From the IMG/VR virus record IMGVR_UViG_3300035698_003486, positions 1-54,645 of that record: DNA of 54,645 nucleotides; one strand, written 5' to 3'. Under the pieces are notes generated by a model. That model saw nothing but the letters and a program-made list of their open reading frames with translations, had not been told where the DNA came from and did not search any database. The position numbers and the translations under genes were made by a program. Every line of letters begins with the position of its first letter. Within the stretch, counting starts at the first letter, position 1. This document shows positions 25,583 through 33,662 of the stretch, one piece after another. The DNA is from a virus.

Positions 25583-25674
25583 TAGAAGGCACCTCCTACA
25601 TGAAAGACGAATGCCAGTACAACTAGGCCAACTAGGCCAATAGTAGCCCAAAGGGTGATTGTTACGGGGTTCAT
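25582..25674 (-). CDS. 30-aa membrane peptide
   Basis: ATG 25674 overlaps the previous stop (ATGA), ends in TAATG with the next. One membrane segment (LWATIGLVGLVVLAFVF). Function unknown. Confidence 0.55.
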   Translation of the reverse strand: MNPVTITLWATIGLVGLVVLAFVFHVGGAF

Positions 25675-26522
25675 CGGCCAACCTCTCCCAATAGGCGAAG
25701 GGCAGTCCGGGCAGTCAGTCGATCAGCATTCTCTCGGGCAATGTTGGTCTTAGCCATAAACTTCTGTGCCCACTTGGGAGCGATATGCAGATCATCGTTA
25801 TGATCAAAGACCGCATTGGGAGGCATTACTTCAAAGTGCTGGCCGGTAACTCGGGCATACCGATTGAGAGGTTCCCAAGTTACTGAGGTGTCAGGGTGTA
25901 GTCCCTGAAGATAAGACTGAAAGCGGGTACGATTTAGGGGATAAGCAAAGCTCATGATTTTCTTCTTTCCAAATAGTAGGTTGTTGAGTTCAGTGGAGAT
26001 TGGTGCAAGAGTCGGGGCTGACCCCGGATAGGCTTCGGCTAACTTAGGTTCTACAAGGGCGCGGTATTCAGGCCATGCCTCATAGAGGTGCTTTGTGGTA
26101 GTACAGCGTTGCACTACGCTGTGGATTTGATCGCAAACTGCACACCATTCATTAATTCTCTTATTTCTTTCCTCCTTGATTGCATAGTATTCGAGAGTAA
26201 AGGGATCATCGTCTGGGAGAGCAAAGACAGCCCTCTTGTGGTCCTTATAGATGAAGGGAAGTTCCTCACCTAAAGGAAGTTCAACAAAGCTATATCCTCG
26301 TGTGCCCAACTGCACTCTAATGGCAGAGAGGGTCTTGAGCCACCCATCTGGAAGGCCCTTGATCTTTCGGAGCACATCAGCAGGATACAGTTTCTTGTAT
26401 AGCTTGTGAGCTAGTGCGTTCTGCTTCTTGTCTAAGTCCTTGAAGTCATAGCCGGGCACCTGTTCGTAGAGGATTCGGGCAATAAAGTCCTTCATACTGT
26501 TACTAAGGCGAGTCATCTTCAT
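25671..26522 (-). CDS. Hypothetical phage protein
   Basis: 283 aa, no family named with certainty. Soluble, helical N-terminal half, a CAVCDQIHSVVQRC segment in the middle (possible metal or disulfide site), C-terminal helix with TARTALRLLGE. Overlaps neighbours by 4 bp on both sides. Confidence 0.65.
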   Translation of the reverse strand: MKMTRLSNSMKDFIARILYEQVPGYDFKDLDKKQNALAHKLYKKLYPADVLRKIKGLPDGWLKTLSAIRVQLGTRGYSFVELPLGEELPFIYKDHKRAVFALPDDDPFTLEYYAIKEERNKRINEWCAVCDQIHSVVQRCTTTKHLYEAWPEYRALVEPKLAEAYPGSAPTLAPISTELNNLLFGKKKIMSFAYPLNRTRFQSYLQGLHPDTSVTWEPLNRYARVTGQHFEVMPPNAVFDHNDDLHIAPKWAQKFMAKTNIARENADRLTARTALRLLGEVGR

Positions 26523-26758
26523 TCCTTTTCGTAGTAAAAGATAACATCTTTATCAACAGAATCGTATCCGTAGTTAACCTCAAACTCAATGCTAAAATTG
26601 CGCAAGTTTGCTGCCTGCATTTTTGCATTGAACTCAGTAATTTCCGAGAGTTGTACTTCACCGTAGAGTAGTGCAATCCTCATTTTCTCAAGTTCACAAG
26701 GCACGTCTTTTGGAATATGCTTCCAAAACTCCCCTTGATTTGAATTATATTTAGGCAC
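26519..26758 (-). CDS. Hypothetical protein, GTG start
   Basis: 79 aa. The GTG at 26758 follows GGAGG by 5 nt and fits the overlap with the zinc-finger gene; a longer frame to 26884 runs through that gene and is rejected. Acidic and beta-rich at the end (EFEVNYGYDSVDKDVIFYYE). Confidence 0.6.
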   Translation of the reverse strand: MPKYNSNQGEFWKHIPKDVPCELEKMRIALLYGEVQLSEITEFNAKMQAANLRNFSIEFEVNYGYDSVDKDVIFYYEKE

Positions 26759-26915
26759 TATTACCTCCGTGCATACTTGCTGCGAAGTGTTCAGGTTCGG
26801 CACTCTTGAGGCACCCAATGGAGCAGTATGCCTTGGGTAAGTTGGACAAGAGGCGAGGCCGGAACCTCTTGTGGCAGTTGGCACACTTAGGCATGTGGAA
26901 GGGTAGGATATTCAT
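26751..26915 (-). CDS. Small zinc-finger protein
   Basis: 54 aa; ATGA overlap with the phosphoesterase gene upstream. CANCHKRFRPR...YCSIGCLKS gives a four-cysteine zinc site (CxxC and CxxxC). Basic, may bind nucleic acid. Confidence 0.6.
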   Translation of the reverse strand: MNILPFHMPKCANCHKRFRPRLLSNLPKAYCSIGCLKSAEPEHFAASMHGGNSA

Positions 26916-27538
26916 TCTGTGTTCCTAAGGTCAAAGTCAAGGTATTCAAGTTCATCAAGGCAGATGAAGCGGGTCCCCAAGATGGTCTTGTCGGCGGAGT
27001 AGTGCCAGTGTCCGAAAATCCAGAAGTCAGGCTTGTGTGCTTCCCACATTCCTTGCAAGGCTTGCTGTGTCCTACTAGGGATGATACTCTTGTAAGAGAT
27101 GGGAAATAGTGAAGTAATTACTACTTCAGGACAAGTATGTGTGACCATAATGCGAGGCTTTACTTCAAGATACTTGTCTGTCAGTAGTTGAAGTTCTCCA
27201 TAAGAGAGTTCTTCTTCAGGCCACCAAGTATATCCTTCTGTCCGCCACTCTCGATCAATAGAGAAGGCACCACCTATGTACATGATATCGTCTTCTACAG
27301 TGCCATCTGCGATCCATCGAGAGTGCCTAGTACACGATGTAGGATTGTCGTGATTGCCCCTAATGAAGCGGTGATCCCCTTTAGTCATGGCGTCGAAGGG
27401 AGGGTTAGCAGAATACTCTTGCGTCATCGGGTCGATGAAGCCTACGCCAAAGTCTCCCACTTGAATAGAAGCAGGACAATCAGCAATGATCGTTCGGTAT
27501 CTCCGCCACTTACCGTGTACGTCTCCAATAAATCGCAT
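26912..27538 (-). CDS. Metallophosphoesterase
   Basis: 208 aa. Motifs: GDVHG (residues 5-9), QVGDFG (GD), IRGNHDN, VTHTCPE and FGHWHY, the full calcineurin-like set. Small soluble enzyme; the substrate is not evident. It lies next to a tRNA-like gene and RNA-repair genes, so an RNA-end or nucleotide role (for example 2',3'-cyclic phosphate) is one possibility. Confidence 0.85.
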   Translation of the reverse strand: MRFIGDVHGKWRRYRTIIADCPASIQVGDFGVGFIDPMTQEYSANPPFDAMTKGDHRFIRGNHDNPTSCTRHSRWIADGTVEDDIMYIGGAFSIDREWRTEGYTWWPEEELSYGELQLLTDKYLEVKPRIMVTHTCPEVVITSLFPISYKSIIPSRTQQALQGMWEAHKPDFWIFGHWHYSADKTILGTRFICLDELEYLDFDLRNTE

Positions 27539-27553
27539 ATGGTTTCCTTATGT

Positions 27554-27636
27554 TGGTGAACTAGGCAGGACTCGAACCTGCATTTTCAACTCCAATTACG
27601 GTTAAGTGTTTAGAAGACACCTCCGGTTACTAGTCC
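27554..27636 (-). tRNA. tRNA-Arg(TCT)-like gene lacking a D-arm
   Basis: 83 nt with encoded CCA. Acceptor GGACTAG/CTAGTTC with one G-T pair, discriminator A, T-arm GCAGG-TTCGAGT-CCTGC, anticodon stem GGTGT/ACACT with loop CTTCTAA (anticodon TCT, as in normal tRNA-Arg). Between acceptor and anticodon stem only 8 nt (TAACCGGA) remain, so no D-arm can form, while the variable region is 23 nt. It may be a degraded tRNA, or a functional tRNA mimic. The upstream small gene's stop ends on its first base. Confidence 0.6.
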
Positions 27637-27812
27637 TAAATTATCTCCTGTAGAGGGCACCACTTGGGTGTTTCTGCTTCGGGATCGAAAGTATTTCTGT
27701 CTTCTCGTGATGCGTCCATTGCCTCTGAGCACGTTTCATCGTGCCAACTAGAGATGTAGTGAGGGCAAAAGACGCAAGCCTCAATTACTTGGGCTGGAAG
27801 TAGTCGTGCCAT
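27636..27812 (-). CDS. Small cysteine-rich protein
   Basis: 58 aa. EACVFCPHY...C...PKWCPL matches small phage proteins that end in a WCPL motif and have four cysteines for zinc. Overlaps the end of the RNA ligase gene by 32 bp and touches the tRNA-like gene. Confidence 0.6.
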   Translation of the reverse strand: MARLLPAQVIEACVFCPHYISSWHDETCSEAMDASREDRNTFDPEAETPKWCPLQEII

Positions 27813-28806
27813 CAGTATCTCCTTCTCGACAGCGAGTGATGAACCAGTTAGCGGCCTTGGTACTGATGTACTTTAGGAGGGGGTTCTTCCACTCCAACTT
27901 TGCCTCGGCAAGTTCAGCCTGACACTCCTTGTGAATGTCCTTGCTTACCCATCCTACGAAAGTACCCGTCTGCTTAATGTCGAAAGTCCCCTTGCAAGCT
28001 TCTTCCACACCTTGCCGAAGACGCCTCTCAGTAGTAACCATATCAGTAAAGGCTGTAAGGTTCTTGTGGACTTCAGGTGGTAGTTCTGTCGCAGCGGGAC
28101 TCTTGGCTGCTGTAGTCTGGAAGGCCACGCTCTTGGCCTTGAAGGAGTAGGTGCCGAGGGTATCAAGAGACATATTGTGCATGAGAGGGTAGTATACCAG
28201 ACCCTCTGCCGGACCGTCAACCCCAAATTCCTCATGAATGAAGAGGTCCATCTTGGATAGGAACTTGACTTGCAAATTGATCGTGGTCTGCGCCATCTTG
28301 ATAGAGACGGGATCAAGGTAGTCGATAGTCAGTACATCAAATTCTTCCCTGATAGGGCGTACAGAGTCGAGTACATCGTCACCAAAGCAAGAGGCGAGTT
28401 CTTCATCCCGGAAGATCAAGTTCTTGCCGTCTACAATTACAAGGAAGGGGAAGAAATACTTATCATCCAGCTTTTGAGTGGCCGTCTTCTCCTTGTGCAT
28501 CTTGGGGTCCACCCATTCACCAAAGACAGTAAGGTGATTGCCCTTGGAGAGAGATGCCCAATAGTCCTCTGTGTCGCCCACAAAGGCACAGAAGCCATGA
28601 TTATCTTCCTCTCTACTAAGGATACGATTGCGGCTCTGGGCCACTACCTTACCATCAGGGAAGATTTGAATAGCTGCATTGGTGCCGTGCAGCTTCACCT
28701 TGGGAACATAAGCAATTACTGTCTCAAGGTATTCCTTCTTGGAATTGATGTGCCAATGGACATTCTTAAAATTGTCGATGGAAGGCCACTTGACGTGCTC
28801 TGTCAT
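27781..28806 (-). CDS. Second ATP-dependent RNA ligase (PF09414-type)
   Basis: 341 aa. Motif I is K38-LHGTN (KVKLHGTNAAI), distinct from the Rnl1-type ligase at 16,970. VFGEWVD is motif III-like, EGLVYYP motif IV and FKAKSVAF motif V. This KxHGxN pattern belongs to the Rnl2-related RNA_ligase family. A C-terminal helical extension of about 100 aa follows. Two dissimilar RNA ligases in one phage suggest separate substrates, such as tRNA halves and nicked duplex RNA. Confidence 0.85.
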   Translation of the reverse strand: MTEHVKWPSIDNFKNVHWHINSKKEYLETVIAYVPKVKLHGTNAAIQIFPDGKVVAQSRNRILSREEDNHGFCAFVGDTEDYWASLSKGNHLTVFGEWVDPKMHKEKTATQKLDDKYFFPFLVIVDGKNLIFRDEELASCFGDDVLDSVRPIREEFDVLTIDYLDPVSIKMAQTTINLQVKFLSKMDLFIHEEFGVDGPAEGLVYYPLMHNMSLDTLGTYSFKAKSVAFQTTAAKSPAATELPPEVHKNLTAFTDMVTTERRLRQGVEEACKGTFDIKQTGTFVGWVSKDIHKECQAELAEAKLEWKNPLLKYISTKAANWFITRCREGDTDGTTTSSPSN

Positions 28807-29228
28807 AGTTTGACAACTCCTGTATTTGTGCTATAGTAGATGCGGGAAAGTCCGTGCTCTGCAAAGAGCGCTTGACACATACGGCAAGGCTTCGAGTGCC
28901 CTACGTTGCCGCTCTTATTGAGGCGGATTACGTAGGCAGTTGCCCCAGACACATTTTGAAGACCCGCTCTAAATAAGGCATGGGCTTCTGCGTGAATGAA
29001 CGGGTACTTCGTGTACTTGAGAAGATGGGGATGGGTCTTGTAGGCATTAAATCCTGCTCCTATCGGGGTCTTACGGATGATAACGCAGCCGTGTCTGAAG
29101 GCACGTACCCCCTCACTCAAGAGGGCGGCAGTATAGGCTGCAAGAAAGGGTCTCTTGTGCTTAGGAGGTACGCCCTCTAGCCACCTGTCAAAGGGTATCA
29201 GAAGGGAAATCTTGCATGTATGCTTCAT
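28803..29228 (-). CDS. Cytidine/deoxycytidylate deaminase-fold protein
   Basis: 141 aa from ATG 29228 (SD GGGAAG). Zinc signature: HAEAHAL and SKPCRMCQALF (H-A-E ... P-C-x2-C). GFNAYKTHP is the substrate-side loop common to dCMP deaminase-like proteins. It differs from the more typical dCMP deaminase at 44,763, so its substrate may be another cytidine or a nucleic acid. Overlaps the RNA ligase by ATGA. Confidence 0.75.
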   Translation of the reverse strand: MKHTCKISLLIPFDRWLEGVPPKHKRPFLAAYTAALLSEGVRAFRHGCVIIRKTPIGAGFNAYKTHPHLLKYTKYPFIHAEAHALFRAGLQNVSGATAYVIRLNKSGNVGHSKPCRMCQALFAEHGLSRIYYSTNTGVVKL

Positions 29229-29481
29229 ATTCTTCCCACTGGTCAGAGTTGTACTCACCATCACAAGAAGTCAGGACAGGACTAGTCATCAATTCAACAA
29301 CTTCAGCGGGCGTCATGCCTAACTCTGTCAGAAATTCTTCTGCCTGCTTGAAGGTCAGATCATAATTGTTGTATGCTGCACGAATGTCATAGTCACTTAG
29401 CGGCATTTTGTACTTCTCCACTTGCTTCATGGTGCGGAAATAATTGGCTCCAAGACGTAAGGCGGGACGCTTCAAGGCCAT
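29188..29481 (-). CDS. Hypothetical protein
   Basis: 97 aa, acidic C-terminus (WEEYEAYMQDFPSD). Contains a helix pair around DLTFKQAEEFLTELGMTPAEVVELM. Overlaps both neighbours by 10-41 bp. Confidence 0.5.
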   Translation of the reverse strand: MALKRPALRLGANYFRTMKQVEKYKMPLSDYDIRAAYNNYDLTFKQAEEFLTELGMTPAEVVELMTSPVLTSCDGEYNSDQWEEYEAYMQDFPSDTL

Positions 29482-29840
29482 GTGAGAGTGGGCTTTACTG
29501 CTTGAGGATGATTCTCAATATCAACTTCATAGGCCATTTCGTATGTCCACGCCTCCAAAGGAGTAGAAAGGGGGCGTGTATGGAAGGGGCGCAAGTGCCT
29601 CTGGTACATGGTAGGGTGGTTCTCAAGGCGATCAAGGCGGGCAAGAGTGGCATTATCCACCTCATAAAGTTCCCCCCTTACAGGGTATCCGCCCACATGG
29701 GGCATGAGGATGGGAACACCCACATCAAGCATGACATATTTGTGCTGTGTGGTGGCCTTGCAGATAAATTCTGCCTCTGCAAGGTAGAGGTGATTCCAAC
29801 TGCTACTCTTGAGGGTGCCGTAGACGAATACGTTGTGCAT
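29472..29840 (-). CDS. Gamma-glutamylcyclotransferase-like (GGCT/AIG2)
   Basis: 122 aa from the ATG giving MHNVFVYGTLKSS, the hallmark start of the family (YGTLK loop). GGYPVRGELYEVDNATLARLDRLENHP contains the GELY-E pattern and a catalytic glutamate. These enzymes cleave gamma-glutamyl amides to release pyroglutamate. With the amidoligase and ATP-grasp in the same array it could reverse or trim gamma-glutamyl-type tags. Confidence 0.85.
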   Translation of the reverse strand: MHNVFVYGTLKSSSWNHLYLAEAEFICKATTQHKYVMLDVGVPILMPHVGGYPVRGELYEVDNATLARLDRLENHPTMYQRHLRPFHTRPLSTPLEAWTYEMAYEVDIENHPQAVKPTLTWP

Positions 29841-29952
29841 TTCTTGTCCATTTCTTGAGGGCTTCACGTTTCTTGTTAAGGATAACTTTCTTGCGGTATT
29901 GACGCAAAGCTAATACTCGCCCTATCCTAGCAGCAGCATCCCTTGTTCTCAT
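29803..29952 (-). CDS. Small very basic protein
   Basis: 49 aa with about 17 Arg/Lys (ALRQYRKKVILNKKREALKKW). ATG 29952 follows GAGG by 4 nt and overlaps the previous gene by 26 bp; its end overlaps the cyclotransferase gene. Could bind nucleic acid. Supported only by the open frame, SD and fit in a gap. Confidence 0.45.
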   Translation of the reverse strand: MRTRDAAARIGRVLALRQYRKKVILNKKREALKKWTRNAQRIRLRHPQE

Positions 29953-30235
29953 TGGACCTCACATCTAGAAAGACATACTTACCGGCACGGGTGTCACTCA
30001 CGTACTTAGCGTTAAGGCACTTGATCCCATTTTCAAGGCCCACCTCATTGCGTAGCATGATGAAGCGGCCAAACTGTGCTTCCGTGCAGATAATACGCAG
30101 GTCAGGGAAGCCATTCTGAAAGATATTGTACTGCTTATCGGAAGGGACACCGAATACCCGCTCAACAAGATTGCGGTGCATGGCCTTGTGCCCCTTGATG
30201 GCGTGAATCTCGAAGGTGATTGTACGATCAGTCAT
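29927..30235 (-). CDS. Hypothetical protein
   Basis: 102 aa; ends GCCC-x: three consecutive cysteines at the very C-terminus (KGCCC). Otherwise alpha-beta without known motif. Confidence 0.55.
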   Translation of the reverse strand: MTDRTITFEIHAIKGHKAMHRNLVERVFGVPSDKQYNIFQNGFPDLRIICTEAQFGRFIMLRNEVGLENGIKCLNAKYVSDTRAGKYVFLDVRSNENKGCCC

Positions 30236-30246
30236 GCGTTTATTCC

Positions 30247-30612
30247 TTAGTCTGGAGTGAAGGGATTGAGTTCAGCATGTGCCTGCTTCAAGAGGCGCTC
30301 AAACTTGTCGATGCATTCGTCCCGCTGTATGCTCATAGTAGTGGTGCAGCATACGTCATGGGCCTTTTGCAGAGTTGCTGCAAATCCTGCGTTCTCGAAG
30401 ATAACGTACTCATCATTAACTAATTCGTAGACAGTATCATCTTCGATATCGCCGTGGATTTTGGGGTCCATTGCTGCGCCGATAGCACAGCGGGCACCAT
30501 CTTTGTAAAAGAGTTCACAAAAGGAGTAGCTCTTCTGGTAGCCGAGCTTTTTGGCCTTCCAGTATTTGTAGCAGGCATTTACTAAAGTTGCATGAGAGAT
30601 GTAGGTGTGCAT
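30247..30612 (-). CDS. CAIG-family protein (single module)
   Basis: 121 aa from ATG 30612. FCELFYKDGARCAIGAAMDPKI and later LQKAHDVC define a module also found twice in the plus-strand gene at 38,222-38,998 (C-x-Y, R/H-C-A-[IV]-G, LQ-x2-HD). Function unknown; one module here versus a tandem pair there. Confidence 0.6.
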   Translation of the reverse strand: MHTYISHATLVNACYKYWKAKKLGYQKSYSFCELFYKDGARCAIGAAMDPKIHGDIEDDTVYELVNDEYVIFENAGFAATLQKAHDVCCTTTMSIQRDECIDKFERLLKQAHAELNPFTPD

Positions 30613-30613
30613 G

Positions 30614-30907
30614 TTATTCCTCGTAGGTGAAGTCATTGGGGTCTACTGCATTTTCGATTGCCGTCATAATGTCTCCCCAGATGTGGAAGATATGCAGAAG
30701 ACGGTTAACCGGGTCTTCAGGGTCGAGGAAGTCGAAGGGCGTCAGAATGCCATTCCAGTAGAAGGCGAAGTCGGAGAAGGCGAAGGTGGGCATTTCTGCC
30801 TCACCTGTTCGCACTTCAGAGTGTCCTGTATAGGTGGCAAGGAAATCAATGGTGAGTGTGATAGGCTCACCTTCGATTTCTACCTCAATGTCTACAGAGT
30901 AATTCAT
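30614..30907 (-). CDS. Hypothetical protein
   Basis: 97 aa, acidic, beta-rich N-terminus (SVDIEVEIEGEPITLTIDF), aromatic middle. Starts in ATGA overlap with the preceding 53-aa gene. Confidence 0.55.
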   Translation of the reverse strand: MNYSVDIEVEIEGEPITLTIDFLATYTGHSEVRTGEAEMPTFAFSDFAFYWNGILTPFDFLDPEDPVNRLLHIFHIWGDIMTAIENAVDPNDFTYEE

Positions 30908-31065
30908 TCCTCACTTGCCTTTGACATGGTGACAATAATTTTCACTTCTTCACAGCCTTCAAATTCCTCTGGCAAGTCCACAGTATCCATAAGGTCAGAG
31001 AGGTCAACAAAAGGAGTATCATCCTCAGTTTCTACAGGCAAAATAAAGGCAGCGATGACTTTCAT
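30904..31065 (-). CDS. Small acidic protein
   Basis: 53 aa; SD GGAG 5 nt before ATG 31065, ATGA overlap at its end. Acidic beta pattern (MKVIAAFILPV...VKIIVTMSK). Function unknown. Confidence 0.55.
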   Translation of the reverse strand: MKVIAAFILPVETEDDTPFVDLSDLMDTVDLPEEFEGCEEVKIIVTMSKASEE

Positions 31066-31067
31066 AA

Positions 31068-32039
31068 TTACTCCATGATTGAGAAGGATGAAGAACGGGC
31101 AGCCACGTCATTAAGGGGGATCAAGATGGGGCCTGTATCTTCTTCGCTCTTGAGGGTAGCCCACTGAGAGCAGAACTGAGATACTGGACAGTAGTGACGA
31201 CAACGGCGAGAAGTGGAAGGACGCCTCTCTAAGAAGAGTTGGGACTTATCGGTCTGGTAAGAGTACCATTCCTTAGCTTCCTCTGCTGTCTTGAAGAGCT
31301 TTACTGCCCTGTCACGCCCCTGCTTCTTCATTGCAAAGGTGTATGGGGAAGCCCAACGATCTTCGTCAGAACAGAGGGGCAGGTCTTCCATTGCTGCCAA
31401 GTGGGAGCGCACTCTGGTGGTCATCCAAGTACGAATTTCCTCGGGAGGCATTAACTTGAGGTGCACTTCTGGCCATGGATTGAAGGGATAATCTTCGTAG
31501 CGGTCCCGTTCAATAGGTGACCAATCCTTGAGAAAGGCATTGACTGCAAGGCCCTCAACTTCGACGCCGTGTTCCCGCAGGATTTCAGCGTAACAATTAA
31601 GCTGGAGGACCCAATCATAAAAGTCGTCATTGGCTTTCGCCTTAAAGGAACTAACCTTGACTGATTTGTAGTCCTTAATGATGCCATCCTCTAGGCGGTC
31701 AAATTGGCCCTTGATCTTTACGCCCTCAATGGTGGTGTAAAGAATCTCTTCTGCGATGCCCTCTTGGTCATTGTCCTCCATGATGTTATGGATGGCGCGC
31801 CCCATGAGAGAATCAATCATTGAGAAGGGTGTACGGGTCTGCTCCCCGTGTTCGTGGTTTAGGGCGACAACCCTAGATGGTACAATGAGTTCAGTGACGG
31901 AGAACTTGGCGTTCCCCTTGGTGTAGGTGTCATTGGCAATCGCCTTCATAAAAGGTTCAGGGGGATTCTCATTATAGATGATCTGATTGTGGATGGGGCT
32001 GCTAGTAATGCCCGAGTAGCCGTCATTAATCTGTGTCAT
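31068..32039 (-). CDS. Cas4/RecB-like PD-(D/E)XK exonuclease
   Basis: 323 aa. Nuclease core KGQFDRLEDGIIKDYKS (D-x-n-D-x-K) and QLNCYAEI (QxxxY motif), as in RecB/Cas4-family nucleases. The C-terminal CRHYCPVSQFC resembles the iron-sulfur-cluster cysteines of Cas4/AddB-type enzymes. In phages with Sak4-like recombinase this type of exonuclease can generate ssDNA. No CRISPR array is present. Confidence 0.8.
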   Translation of the reverse strand: MTQINDGYSGITSSPIHNQIIYNENPPEPFMKAIANDTYTKGNAKFSVTELIVPSRVVALNHEHGEQTRTPFSMIDSLMGRAIHNIMEDNDQEGIAEEILYTTIEGVKIKGQFDRLEDGIIKDYKSVKVSSFKAKANDDFYDWVLQLNCYAEILREHGVEVEGLAVNAFLKDWSPIERDRYEDYPFNPWPEVHLKLMPPEEIRTWMTTRVRSHLAAMEDLPLCSDEDRWASPYTFAMKKQGRDRAVKLFKTAEEAKEWYSYQTDKSQLFLERRPSTSRRCRHYCPVSQFCSQWATLKSEEDTGPILIPLNDVAARSSSFSIME

Positions 32040-32265
32040 GTGGTACTTCCGGTACTGTGTCTGGGGTTGCTTCCATGATTTCCTTCAATTGTGACCAGTT
32101 ACGCCATACCATTGCTGTAGGGCTAACGTCATAGGTGCATTTTCGGATATAAGCCTCAAGCCATAAGTACTTGGCTTCTGAAAAATCAGAAGTATAGTTG
32201 CCAGAAGGCAGCAAGTACCTTTCAGTATTAATCGTTACTTGGGTTGTCTTCTTCTGTAGGGGCAT
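32026..32265 (-). CDS. Hypothetical protein
   Basis: 79 aa; overlaps the exonuclease gene by 14 bp and the next gene by 38 bp. No motif recognised. Confidence 0.5.
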   Translation of the reverse strand: MPLQKKTTQVTINTERYLLPSGNYTSDFSEAKYLWLEAYIRKCTYDVSPTAMVWRNWSQLKEIMEATPDTVPEVPHDTD

Positions 32266-32413
32266 TGCGTCCTCGTGCTTTCCGTTGACGTTGTACTAGT
32301 GCTTTCATGCGGGCTTCAACTTTTGCCCATTGTTCGTCAGAGAGTTCAGCTAATTCCTCACCGGGAAGTTCGAATAGTTCCTTGGTGGGTAGTGATGCAA
32401 AATTGTCAGCCAT
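32228..32413 (-). CDS. Hypothetical protein
   Basis: 61 aa, acidic helix followed by a basic segment (RQRKARGRN). No motif recognised. Confidence 0.5.
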   Translation of the reverse strand: MADNFASLPTKELFELPGEELAELSDEQWAKVEARMKALVQRQRKARGRNAPTEEDNPSND

Positions 32414-32489
32414 GTGCTTTACCTATTGTTACGATTAATAGTCCCAGTATTAAGATGAATGTGATTAGAACAATTCTGTCTATAGGCAT
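32406..32489 (-). CDS. Possible 27-aa membrane peptide
   Basis: ATG 32489 directly after the previous stop, 8-bp overlap with the next ATG. Sequence is a single hydrophobic segment (IVLITFILILGLLIVTIG). No clear SD. Confidence 0.4.
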   Translation of the reverse strand: MPIDRIVLITFILILGLLIVTIGKAHG

Positions 32490-32921
32490 TTATTCATATT
32501 CTGAAATCTCCATAATTTTCAAAAATGCGTGTGTTTCTGCGTGCCCCTTTAGTAAGTAAGGGGCAAGATTAATGTTATGGCCCATATTCAAGTAGACATC
32601 GTATAGTTTACATGGTGTACTGTACTGGACAGGCTTAATTGCGGCATGTAGCCCAAATTTGAAGGTATCGGTATCATAGAGAATGTACCCATCCCCTGCC
32701 GCTTCCACACCACTCTTAAATTGTGATGGGTTACTTGCGCCAACATCCCCCCTAGCGTTTGGGTATTTCTGTTCTAGAAGACTGTACTCGTGATCAAGTG
32801 CCCTATACTTCAATGAAGCACTGAACCTATTAGTAATTGCACGGAACAGATTAAATAGGGCATTGGCGTGCAGAAGTGTGTAGGGCACCGCTTTGTTACG
32901 AGGAACAAAGATCAAGGGCAT
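32490..32921 (-). CDS. Hypothetical protein
   Basis: 143 aa, YILYDTDTFKFGLHAAIKPV and KGHAETHAFLKIM; the HAE near the end is reminiscent of a deaminase site but there is no PCxxC partner. Overlaps the next gene by 1 bp. Confidence 0.55.
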   Translation of the reverse strand: MPLIFVPRNKAVPYTLLHANALFNLFRAITNRFSASLKYRALDHEYSLLEQKYPNARGDVGASNPSQFKSGVEAAGDGYILYDTDTFKFGLHAAIKPVQYSTPCKLYDVYLNMGHNINLAPYLLKGHAETHAFLKIMEISEYE

Positions 32922-33430
32922 TAGAAGTTCTCCTTAAAAAATTGGAGGAAGGCCCTCGGAGAATCAATGATTAGTGCGTCAGTTTCTGGCTCTTTTTCCT
33001 CAACCTTAGGAAGACGGGATACCCTTTCTACGATTTCCGCATACATAACGGCACTTATGACATGATCCTCTACCATACGTTCAAAGATCGGGAGTACATA
33101 TAGGAGAGTTTCATTTGCCATCACTTTAATGTACGGATTTAATGCTTCTGTTGAGTGATTGTGGGGAGGCAGGCAGATATTCTTACCGTTATACTTGGTA
33201 CGTATCGCGTAATCCCGGTGCATTGACCAGAAAGTATTGACCAGAATCCGGTCTGGAAGAATGTCTATTGCAGGGCTTTTATCCCTGTTCCGAGACATTG
33301 CCTCACTACTCCTCTTCAAGTGATCGTAAAAGTGTTTGGCCCCACTAGGGGTAGCAAGGGGTAAAGTGAGGGCCTTACCTGCTGAACTCAGGATGACTTT
33401 CTTACCTTCCCGGGTGTACTTAAGAAACAT
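32921..33430 (-). CDS. Hypothetical protein
   Basis: 169 aa from ATG 33430 (MFLKYTREGKK). No family recognised. Local AT content is a little above the neighbours. Confidence 0.55.
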   Translation of the reverse strand: MFLKYTREGKKVILSSAGKALTLPLATPSGAKHFYDHLKRSSEAMSRNRDKSPAIDILPDRILVNTFWSMHRDYAIRTKYNGKNICLPPHNHSTEALNPYIKVMANETLLYVLPIFERMVEDHVISAVMYAEIVERVSRLPKVEEKEPETDALIIDSPRAFLQFFKENF

Positions 33431-33662
33431 TGGCTTTTCTCCAAAGCTCGATGAGGGGAACCATGTGGGTACGCCAGTACTTCTGTTCTTTTTTTCTGTA
33501 GAATTGTAGCTCCTGCGTTTCAAAGCGGGCTACTGATAGTACACGAGGTTTCTGCTTTCCGTCAACATCCACTATAATGATGGGTTCAGGGTCCCCCTTC
33601 TTGAATACCAAGCGGTCTACTGCACACAGGTCGTAAGCAGCCATATAGACTTCAGGCTCCAT
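33420..33662 (-). CDS. Hypothetical protein
   Basis: 80 aa from ATG 33662. Beta-rich (PEPIIIVDVDGKQKPRVLSV). Overlaps both neighbours by 11 bp. Confidence 0.55.
   Translation of the reverse strand: MEPEVYMAAYDLCAVDRLVFKKGDPEPIIIVDVDGKQKPRVLSVARFETQELQFYRKKEQKYWRTHMVPLIELWRKANVS

Noticed and set aside
28803-28850. Plus-strand TTGACA-N16-TATAGT promoter
   Set aside because: It lies inside a minus-strand gene and points to no plus-strand gene; likely chance.
31068-32039. CRISPR-Cas locus because of Cas4-like protein
   Set aside because: No repeat-spacer array or other cas genes in the window; Cas4-like nucleases are common in phages.
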